This document shows, piece by piece, positions 54,001 through 60,508 of a stretch of DNA of 64,000 nucleotides. Source of the DNA: Fulvivirga sp. GTDB taxonomy: Bacteria > Bacteroidota > Bacteroidia > Cytophagales > Cyclobacteriaceae. The stretch is from the NCBI GenBank assembly GCA_028280565.1, contig JANQLQ010000006.1:1-64000 (forward strand), given 5' to 3'. Under the pieces are notes generated by a model. It was not told where the DNA came from. It saw nothing but the letters and a program-made list of their open reading frames with translations, and searched no databases. How positions within the stretch are numbered: position 1 is the stretch's first letter; each line of letters starts with the position of its first letter. The position numbers were made by a program, and so were the translations under genes.

Positions 54001-54363
54001 CACCATAGCAACACCCGTCTTCCAGCCTGCTCTGCTGGCTACACCAGCATTATCGGTAATGTCTTGAAACTGGAAGTCCCCCTTATTGAGGTAGAGTCTA
54101 TTGGCTTGGTTGTTAGAACCTAAGTAAATATCCGGCAACCCATCGTTATTAATATCACCTAAGGCAACACCGCCGCCGTTGTACAAATATTCATACGTAA
54201 AAATATTCACAGCTTCTGTTTCACCACTACGGTTGACAAAATCTATAGCGGTTTCCTGGGAAGATAGCAGCTCAAATTGAGGTTGATCCGTTATAGGTTT
54301 ATTACACGCAGCTAGCCATACCATAAAACATAAAAATACACTTAAGGATATATTGTTTATCAT
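51076..54363 (-). CDS. Large FG-GAP/ASPIC-UnbV lipoprotein
   Basis: Lipobox MVWLAAC (Cys20). Two FG-GAP propellers are visible. The first (about 50-490) includes DINNDGLPDIYLGSN, DYDRDGDLDVFSLNH, DINNDGWPDIYVSND and DLNHDGFDDLLVTNG. An ASPIC/UnbV domain (about 510-590) has TFGLGAKVTVFVEGR and ILHFGLGANATVDSLIVQW. The second propeller (about 640-1050) has DVDGDGQNDLFVGGA and DADGDGDNDLYVASGG. It is downstream of susD after a terminator; such proteins commonly accompany SusCD pairs in Cytophagia. No enzymatic motif is visible. A surface glycan- or glycoprotein-binding role is inference from the context. Confidence 0.88.
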   Translation of the reverse strand: MINNISLSVFLCFMVWLAACNKPITDQPQFELLSSQETAIDFVNRSGETEAVNIFTYEYLYNGGGVALGDINNDGLPDIYLGSNNQANRLYLNKGDFQFQDITDNAGVASRAGWKTGVAMVDINGDGWLDIYVCRSADLNAENRENLMYINNGNLTFTESSKPLMLNDDSYSTHAAFFDYDRDGDLDVFSLNHSLIDLSNSQSMFFVNKKTRYPHVGNRFLRNDNGRFTEIADEIGIYGPSSNYGLGIVVSDINNDGWPDIYVSNDYKDNDKLYINDQKGNFQDRSYDMLSHMSNFSMGADIVDLNHDGHMDIFTLDMLPGDNKRQKQLFGPDNFELFDNQVKTGYHYQYMRNMLHLNNGNNTFSEVGQLSGISNTDWSWAALFADLNHDGFDDLLVTNGYKRDYTNNDFLNYKADQQVKRSRADSNADPYLKMLEKMPSNKLNNYVYQYKGDLQFQDVTSEWGFDAKTLSNGAAWADLDADGDLDIVINNIDQPVSIYRNNLPQDGSVHYLKVTLKGEKKNTFGLGAKVTVFVEGRLQKKELNPYRGFQSSVEPILHFGLGANATVDSLIVQWISGKKETLYQVEADRLVTLEEKNAKVTQELTPVMETMFSEMELKKPIEHLENDFNDFKVQPLLPKAYSTQGPAVAYVDVDGDGQNDLFVGGAMGQPGKIYHQIGDRDHGYTQITILNEEVRGYEDVDAAFFDADGDGDNDLYVASGGYEILEDSMYLADRLYLYDAGKWVLQRTLPGHYMNSACVTAIDIDRDGSKDLFIGGGVIPGNYPRYHPSRIYKNNGKGVFSDLTSSALPSAGHLGIISEAVPVDINTDGMMDLVLVGDWIGIKILVNQQGGFLDKTGEYLDQRLNGWWNKIHAFDFEQDGDTDFVVGNFGLNSQVKPSLQEPVTLVYHDYDNNGSIDPLLNYYIQGKSWPYASLDELSRQVVTFKKRFQTYNAYAEATINEILTPQELSESSVLKAYEFRSLFLENINGKLVSKPLPVEAQAAPIYAIQSMDVNGDHIQDLLLAGNLSKSKVRTGKYTGNNGVLLMGKEGGAFEYVPQYRSGFNIQGDVRELIKIPGGLLFIVNNGQAKWYVQNK

Positions 54364-54460
54364 GCCGAGAAATTAAAAAATGGTACTAAGAAATTGACTC
54401 ATTTGCATTTGCATCGGGGATGGGGATAATAACCCAAATCCAGGGGAACTCTAAATAAAA

Positions 54461-54492
54461 ACAAAAAGAGGCACTTAAAAAAGTGACCTCTC
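54461..54492 (-). terminator. Intrinsic terminator downstream of susD
   Basis: Read on the minus strand, a stem of about ten pairs with one bulge (AGAGGTCACTT and AAGTGCCTCT) is followed by TTTTTGTTTTT. It starts 24 bp after the susD stop and separates susCD from the FG-GAP genes, so those are read through at reduced level or have their own promoter. Confidence 0.75.
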
Positions 54493-54516
54493 TTTTCAAC
54501 CTATGAAGAAGCAAAG

Positions 54517-56271
54517 CTATTTATTTGGATCGTAATATAACGGTACGTTCTCCAGTTCAGACCCACCTAGAAATTCCACGGCCTGTTCATATCTTTCAGC
54601 ATTATTCACGGCTTCTGCATTAGGATACCTGATCCTTCTTGGGTATGCGTTCGGATTAGCCGCATCCAGGTCCCCTTGATTATAAACTGCCGGGTTAGGG
54701 TCAGCAAAAGGTATTAGGAATGGGTATTGCGTTTTTCTAAAATCCGCAAAAGCTTCCCACGAGAAATCAGGAAAACATCCAATATACTTTTGTGTAATTA
54801 TCTTAGCCAGTTTGCTATCCGCGGGCAGGCCATTAGGCAAAGTCTCCCCGGAGTCAAAATCAAAATTAACGGTTAGTCCATACACATTTTGATCTGTGGA
54901 GCTAATGTAAGTATCGATTAAAGAGGGATCGACCTCGTGCCAAAGCATAGATTGCCTAATACCTTCTTCATAAAACGACTTCGCATCTCCTTGGGCATTC
55001 CAACCTTTTAAAGCCATTTCAGCCCTTAAAAAAAGAACTTCGTGGTATTTTGCTACTTCGTAATCTCTTTCCGAGTTCGCATAATTATCACCGAGTGAAG
55101 CATAGTAAAAAGTGTTGTATTCCTCTTTCCCAAGGTCTACAGGATTTATACCTGCCGGGTTACCCGTCCATTGGTTATCAACATTTACCCTTTGATCGTT
55201 ACTTAATGTAGCCGAATCCTCAACGGAGAAGCCTAAGTTATCAAAATAAAGTGGCCCCCTGGGATCTACTTTAGAAGGCACTCCTTGCCTGAACCGGCTC
55301 CTGTTAGGATCCAAGGAACTCTCGATGCTACCTACAATCGGTACCCCGGGATCATCTATGATATATGTCTCTCCATCCGGTGCCTCCGGGAAATCAATAC
55401 CACCAAGCCCGATGAGGGTGTTTTCAAAAGAGCGGCTCATATTGATCGGGGCTCCCCAACCAAATTGATAGGTTGCATAACCATTTTGGCTACCCCATCC
55501 AAATTCAGGTCCTAAATCTATCAAGCCGTTATCTTCGACAGATTCTATGACCCCTGCCGCTACTGCCGCCTCTGCGTGGCTCCGGGCTAGTTCCGGGTCT
55601 ACCTCGGAGAGCCTCATGGCTATTTTCAGCCGTAAAGACTGGGCGAATTTTTTCCATTTTTCAATATCTGATCTAAACAAGCGATCCTGCTCGGGTGGCA
55701 TGGTCGGGTTATCGTTCGATAACGCCGCAGCAGCCTCCTCCAGTTCTTTTAGCATATCTTGGTAAATCACATCCTCATCATCGTAATTCGGATTATTACC
55801 GGTTAGATCCGCCATTTCAAAATACGGTATGGGGCCGTGAACACCTACCAACCTTTGAAAGATGTAAACTTTCATGATCCGGGCAATATGCTCATCATTT
55901 GTAACCTCACCCGTCGACCTTATAGTAGCAAGCGCCCGGTTCAGATTTTCAATATCACCCACTGACTTATTCCACCAAGTAGTGGTTCCCCCGTTGTTCG
56001 AGGTCCCGTCTATTCTCCCGTAATTGGCAAAGTACTGCACCCACATATCCAACTGGATAAACTGTATGTTGAAAACGTTGGACAGGTCGCCCATTGGACC
56101 CCTGGAAATCACAGGTGCCACGAAAAAATTGGGTACAACATTTTCCTGTCGCGTCTGGGTAACATCCGTATTGATTTCTTCAAAATCACTGGTACATCCT
56201 ACCAATACGGCCATAAGTAGCAGCATTACTACTATGGATCTATTTATTATGACGTGTATTGTCTTTTTCAT
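54517..56271 (-). CDS. susD: SusD/RagB-family surface glycan-binding lipoprotein
   Basis: SusD proteins cap the SusC channel and bind incoming glycan. Lipobox AVLVGC (Cys26), followed by DFEEINTDVTQTRQENV, marks the SusD-like (RagB, SusD_2-type) N-terminus. Helical TPR-like units with IARIMKVYIFQRLVGVHGPIPYFE and WKKFAQSLRLKIAMRLSEVDP (about 190-215) are characteristic; the C-terminal region has YHEVLFLRAEMALKGWN. It follows susC by 18 bp. The glycan is predicted to be a mannose-rich N-glycan from the flanking enzymes; sequence alone does not show it. Confidence 0.95.
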   Translation of the reverse strand: MKKTIHVIINRSIVVMLLLMAVLVGCTSDFEEINTDVTQTRQENVVPNFFVAPVISRGPMGDLSNVFNIQFIQLDMWVQYFANYGRIDGTSNNGGTTTWWNKSVGDIENLNRALATIRSTGEVTNDEHIARIMKVYIFQRLVGVHGPIPYFEMADLTGNNPNYDDEDVIYQDMLKELEEAAAALSNDNPTMPPEQDRLFRSDIEKWKKFAQSLRLKIAMRLSEVDPELARSHAEAAVAAGVIESVEDNGLIDLGPEFGWGSQNGYATYQFGWGAPINMSRSFENTLIGLGGIDFPEAPDGETYIIDDPGVPIVGSIESSLDPNRSRFRQGVPSKVDPRGPLYFDNLGFSVEDSATLSNDQRVNVDNQWTGNPAGINPVDLGKEEYNTFYYASLGDNYANSERDYEVAKYHEVLFLRAEMALKGWNAQGDAKSFYEEGIRQSMLWHEVDPSLIDTYISSTDQNVYGLTVNFDFDSGETLPNGLPADSKLAKIITQKYIGCFPDFSWEAFADFRKTQYPFLIPFADPNPAVYNQGDLDAANPNAYPRRIRYPNAEAVNNAERYEQAVEFLGGSELENVPLYYDPNK

Positions 56272-56289
56272 CCTCTAATCGTTGAACTA

Positions 56290-59200
56290 CTAAAATTGTA
56301 CATTAAGATTAAATCCAAAACTCCGGGTAGTTGGGTAAGGAGCTAATTCAAATGCCGCAGCATTGTTCGTGGCCGTGAGCGACTCTGGATCTATGCCCGG
56401 AATATCACTATCAATCAACCATAGGTTCCTGCCCACAGCTGAAATTCGCACACTATTAATAAAAGTATCTTGCAACCACCGCCTAGGTAACGAATATCCC
56501 AAGGTCACCTCCCTAAGCTTTACAAAACTGGCTTTATACATAAACTGGGAGGTCACCCCGGCCGCTACATCCCAGTACTGCTGTGCATTTATTTCCGTTT
56601 CATTTTCTCCTGTTACGTTCCCTTCTTCATCGACGGTGACTCCATCCACTACAAGTCCACCTTCTCTAAAAGGCAACGTTCCTTCTGCATTTCCATTGGC
56701 ATGCATCGTTGCCAAACTCCCGGAATATATATCTCCTCCTTTACGAATGTCTATTAAGAAACTAAGGTAAACGCCTTTGTATGTGAACCGGTTGTTGATA
56801 CCTAATTGCCAATCCGGCAAAATATTACCTAAAGGCTTGTTCTGGTCTTCTTGGTCCACTCGAGGGGTTCCATCGTCGTTGACGATGAGTCTTCCGTCTT
56901 CCGTATATGCAAAATCAGTACCTGATATAACGCCAAATTCAGAAACCACAGAGTCTTTTCTTGCCACAACATTGACCAACCCAAAGCTATTCAGGCCAAT
57001 CACCGTATTATCAAATTGGGATCCGATATCGACCAACTCATTCGTGTTTCTTGTAAAATTACCTGTCAAGGTCCATTCAAAACTGTTGGGGAGTTGAATA
57101 GGAATAGCCGAAAGCTGTAACTCAATACCCCTATTATCCATTCGCCCGATGTTAACCGTTTGTCTCCCTGAGCCCACCCTATTGTTTACAGGGACGTCTA
57201 TGATCTGGTTGACTGTCCTGGTGTGATAGTAGGTAGCATCTAACGACAGCCTATTTAAAAACAAGCTTATATCAAAACCGAACTCCAAGCTTTTTGACTT
57301 TTCAGGAACAAGATTCGGGCTCCTGAGTGCGTCCGGGTTGTTCGCCCTAATAATTCCCCCGTCAAATTCACCAATTTCAAACGTATTGATCAGCTGGCTA
57401 GGTAAAAGAAAGTTACCGGCTTCCGCATAGCCTCCTCTTAATTTGAGGTAGCTGATGGTAGAAGGGAAATTGGCGCCGATATCATCGAATAATTCACTGA
57501 CAATGAGGGAGGTAGATACTCCAGGGTATGTAATATCCGAGTTATCAGGATCTTGTGTGGATGACCAATCCGTCCGAGTAGTTAGGTCGAGAAAGAGGTA
57601 ATCTTTATACGCCAAATTGGCAAAGGCGTATACCGAGTTAATACGAATCCGAGTTAAGCGATTGTTACCTCGAAAGCGATCCTCCGTGCTCGGAGTATTT
57701 AGACTTATCAGCCCCCTAGGATCTTCAGTAAACTCTGCTGTCCTCCCTCCAAGAAATGACTCCTCTCCATCCCGTCTATTAGCACCCACGGAAAAATTGA
57801 CATTTAGGTCACCAAACGATTTATTGGCGGTCAACAAGACATCAGCATTTGCTTCTGAAATTGTCCTGGTACTAATTACAAAATCAGAATCATGACCAGG
57901 GCTATTGGTAGGTGTGCCCATTCCCCAAGGATTCAATCTTTCTTCTTGTCTTACCTGGTAGTCTAGACCATGTCTCAACTGGACCTTTAACCAATCCGTA
58001 ATGTTATATTCCACCCTTGCCAACGTGATGTACCTATTGGTCTCATCTTGGTTATAACCTTCATTTACAAGCCAGTGCGGGTTTGCGGAAGTAGTAAAGG
58101 CCGTTGTATCCCATAGGTTCTGGAATCCATTAGGTCGCCTGAAATTACGCTGATCTTCCATACCAATGGACCTGGGCTGGGTGATATAATTAAAGAATAC
58201 GTTACGCAAAGAGCCTGATAACCAAGGGCGGTTAAAGGCCTCTTCGTTGGTATAGGAAAGGCGCCCTTCTACGTTTAATCTATCCGAGAATTTATGTTGT
58301 GCCTTAATACTGGCGAGATTTCTCTCCAGCGAAGTGTTCGGTATAAGACCTTCGTTATCGTACCGGGTGTAGGATACCCTGAAGGTGGTCTTGTCATTCC
58401 CGCCATCCGCAGCTACACTATACGTCTGCGTTACGCCTGTCTGTAAAAAGTCTCTTAAATCATCCTCTTCGATCGTGAGTGGGGCCTCGCCGAAATTTGT
58501 CCAGTAATTATCTACGATCTGCCCTTCCGCACGTGGACCCCAGCTCCCATTGGCACCGTAAAGATAATCCCCATTGTTTCCTTGGCCGTATTCGTGCTGC
58601 ATGTTATCATAAAGCTTGAGCGGTGTATCGAACATCACATTGGCATTGAAAGATACACCTATACCTTTACCAGTCTTACCGGATTTTGTAGTGATCAATA
58701 CCACACCATTTAAACCCCGGTTTCCGTAAAGGGCCGCAGCCGAAGGTCCCTTCAGTACGGTCATACTCTCGATGTCATCAGGGTTGACCTGGTTGATACC
58801 TACCCCACCGTCAAAAGCTCCAGTAGACGAGTTATCCGCAACACCGGCTCCTTCAAAACGGTTCACAATAGGAACACCATCTATTACGTAGAGAGGTTCA
58901 TTATTTCTTGTAATGGATTTAAAGCCCCTGATATATATCACGGTAGAACCGGTGGGGCCGTTCCCTGTATTATTGATCTGTACCCCGCTGATCTTTCCCG
59001 CGAGGTTATTCAGAACATTAGGTTCACGAGCTTCTACTAATTCTTCTCCCTCCAAACTTTGCACGGCAAATCCGACAGCTTTTTTGTCCCTCTCAATACC
59101 CAAAGCTGTAACTACAATCTCCCCGAGCTGTGTAATATCACTTTCTAGTGATACGTCGATGGTCGTCCTACTATCAACAACCTCTTTAACTGTCTTAAAC

Positions 59201-59421
59201 CCTACAAAGCTAAAATTCAGGACATCGCCTGGATCTGCCTGGATTTGATAGTTTCCATCAACATCCGTAACCGTTCCAGTAGTAGTCCCTTCAATGTAGA
59301 CGCTTACCCCGGGTAAGCCTTCCCCTGTGCCAAAATCAATTACAGTCCCAGTAATTCTCACTTGGGCGCTCAAGTTTAGACACAAAGAGAAGCAGATGAA
59401 TGCAAGTACATGTTTTATCAT
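56290..59421 (-). CDS. susC: SusC/RagA-family TonB-dependent glycan transporter
   Basis: An outer-membrane transporter of 1043 residues. The order is: signal peptide (to about 19, LSAQ), CarboxypepD_reg-like domain (GTVIDFGTGEGLPGVSVYIE, 22 to about 95), TonB-box-like region, plug (GFAVQSLEGEEL, LAGKISGVQINNTGNG, SITRNNEPLYVIDGVP) and a long barrel ending in aromatic FNLNVQF. The motifs YIRGF and YVIDGVPI are SusC hallmarks. It forms the transcription unit with susD. About 340 bp upstream separates it from the divergent deoR-type gene and contains phased motifs that may be its operator. Confidence 0.97.
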   Translation of the reverse strand: MIKHVLAFICFSLCLNLSAQVRITGTVIDFGTGEGLPGVSVYIEGTTTGTVTDVDGNYQIQADPGDVLNFSFVGFKTVKEVVDSRTTIDVSLESDITQLGEIVVTALGIERDKKAVGFAVQSLEGEELVEAREPNVLNNLAGKISGVQINNTGNGPTGSTVIYIRGFKSITRNNEPLYVIDGVPIVNRFEGAGVADNSSTGAFDGGVGINQVNPDDIESMTVLKGPSAAALYGNRGLNGVVLITTKSGKTGKGIGVSFNANVMFDTPLKLYDNMQHEYGQGNNGDYLYGANGSWGPRAEGQIVDNYWTNFGEAPLTIEEDDLRDFLQTGVTQTYSVAADGGNDKTTFRVSYTRYDNEGLIPNTSLERNLASIKAQHKFSDRLNVEGRLSYTNEEAFNRPWLSGSLRNVFFNYITQPRSIGMEDQRNFRRPNGFQNLWDTTAFTTSANPHWLVNEGYNQDETNRYITLARVEYNITDWLKVQLRHGLDYQVRQEERLNPWGMGTPTNSPGHDSDFVISTRTISEANADVLLTANKSFGDLNVNFSVGANRRDGEESFLGGRTAEFTEDPRGLISLNTPSTEDRFRGNNRLTRIRINSVYAFANLAYKDYLFLDLTTRTDWSSTQDPDNSDITYPGVSTSLIVSELFDDIGANFPSTISYLKLRGGYAEAGNFLLPSQLINTFEIGEFDGGIIRANNPDALRSPNLVPEKSKSLEFGFDISLFLNRLSLDATYYHTRTVNQIIDVPVNNRVGSGRQTVNIGRMDNRGIELQLSAIPIQLPNSFEWTLTGNFTRNTNELVDIGSQFDNTVIGLNSFGLVNVVARKDSVVSEFGVISGTDFAYTEDGRLIVNDDGTPRVDQEDQNKPLGNILPDWQLGINNRFTYKGVYLSFLIDIRKGGDIYSGSLATMHANGNAEGTLPFREGGLVVDGVTVDEEGNVTGENETEINAQQYWDVAAGVTSQFMYKASFVKLREVTLGYSLPRRWLQDTFINSVRISAVGRNLWLIDSDIPGIDPESLTATNNAAAFELAPYPTTRSFGFNLNVQF

Positions 59422-59758
59422 ATTAAATATTTTTATAAAGGCTAATGTTAAGGTTTTACAAATTCAATTCAAAGAGTTTCGTGCAAAAAAATTCTGTTTT
59501 ATGCACGAAATAGATAATTTACATGCACAAATACCGCAAAATGGGGATAAACAGGTGTTACAACAGGTAAAATCGATTATATAGTTTAGAAACCGGCATT
59601 CTAATGGCAGTTAGAGCCTGAGCATAACTGCCACATTTCTAAAGACAATCGTCTAAGTATTCTAATTATTGCATTATTTTGCGGATATCTTAGACCGTAG
59701 GCCCTGCGCCTGGAGGCACAGGGAATTTCTAATGTAAATGTGAATAAACGCTTGCCCT
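59422..59758. promoter_or_regulatory. Divergent promoter region between susC and the DeoR-type regulator
   Basis: The 337-bp AT-rich gap holds the motif cluster at 59477-59540. The remainder, including GTAGGCCCTGCGCC/GGAGGCACAGGG near 59696-59722, has no gene. Promoters for susC (minus) and the regulator (plus) must lie here. Confidence 0.6.
59477..59540. promoter_or_regulatory. Candidate operator: TTTCGTGCA inverted and phased copies
   Basis: TTTCGTGCA (59477-59485) and its exact inverse TGCACGAAA (59502-59510) form a 9-bp palindrome with a 16-bp spacer. A third site, CATGCACAAATA (59522), and CCGCAAAA (59534) follow. The G of 'GCA' is at 59483, 59503, 59525 and 59536, nearly in steps of two helical turns. 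It lies 56-120 bp upstream of the susC start. Binding by the DeoR-family protein is inference. Confidence 0.55.
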
Positions 59759-60508
59759 ATGCTAAAAGTAGAGCGACAAAATATGATACTACAGGAGATT
59801 CGTACACATAATAAGGTACATTCTTCCAAATTAAGCCAACTATTGAATGTTTCTGAAGATACCATTCGAAGGGATTTGCGGGAATTAGCAGGAAACGGGC
59901 ACATCAAAAAAGTACACGGTGGGGCCATGGCTAATCCTAATTCTCCTGGAACCGTCAGAAAACAGAAAATACCTAATCAACCTGAACGAGAGGTAATCTC
60001 AAGAAAAGCAGCCTCTTTATTACAAAATGGTCAAGTTATACTCATGGAGGGCAACTCTACGAACTTCTTGCTCATCGATCACATTCCAAAGGAGATGACA
60101 CTCACCATTTTTACGAATTCTCTACAATTAGCCGCCAAATTGTTCAACTACCAGCATATTGAGACTATTTTTTTGGGAGGGAAATTATCAAATAAATACC
60201 CCATGACTTTAGGCATAGATGTTATTAACGCCCTAGGTGAAGTGCATGCGGATCTGTTTTTTGCCGAAGTCGACAGTATTCATGAAGATATCGGCATCAC
60301 GGACGGGGACCGGGAAAGCGCTTATACTAAAAAAGCCATGTTTAAGTCCGCTTCACAGGTCGTGGTCATGTGTCTTTCCAACGATATCGGCACAATACAG
60401 CCCTTTAAAGTAGAAAGTGTGGATATGATAAATATACTCATCACGGAAGCGGGTCCGGAGCATCATCAATTAAATAGGTTCAGTAACAAAGGAGTGCAAA
60501 TACTATGA
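59759..60508 (+). CDS. DeoR-family transcriptional regulator
   Basis: The 249-residue protein has the family's N-terminal winged helix: ERQNMILQEIRTHNKVHSSKL, then SQLLNVSEDTIRRDLRELAGNGHIKKVHGGA (about 5-60). The C-terminal DeoRC sensor domain, which binds phosphorylated sugars, includes GQVILMEGNSTNFLLIDHIP, TIFTNSLQLAAKL, IFLGGKLSNKYPMTLG and the ITDGDRESAYTKKAMF loop. Its stop overlaps the ATG of the downstream GH92 (ATGA). It is likely the local regulator; a mannose-phosphate-type signal fits the pathway but is not shown. Confidence 0.95.
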   Translation: MLKVERQNMILQEIRTHNKVHSSKLSQLLNVSEDTIRRDLRELAGNGHIKKVHGGAMANPNSPGTVRKQKIPNQPEREVISRKAASLLQNGQVILMEGNSTNFLLIDHIPKEMTLTIFTNSLQLAAKLFNYQHIETIFLGGKLSNKYPMTLGIDVINALGEVHADLFFAEVDSIHEDIGITDGDRESAYTKKAMFKSASQVVVMCLSNDIGTIQPFKVESVDMINILITEAGPEHHQLNRFSNKGVQIL

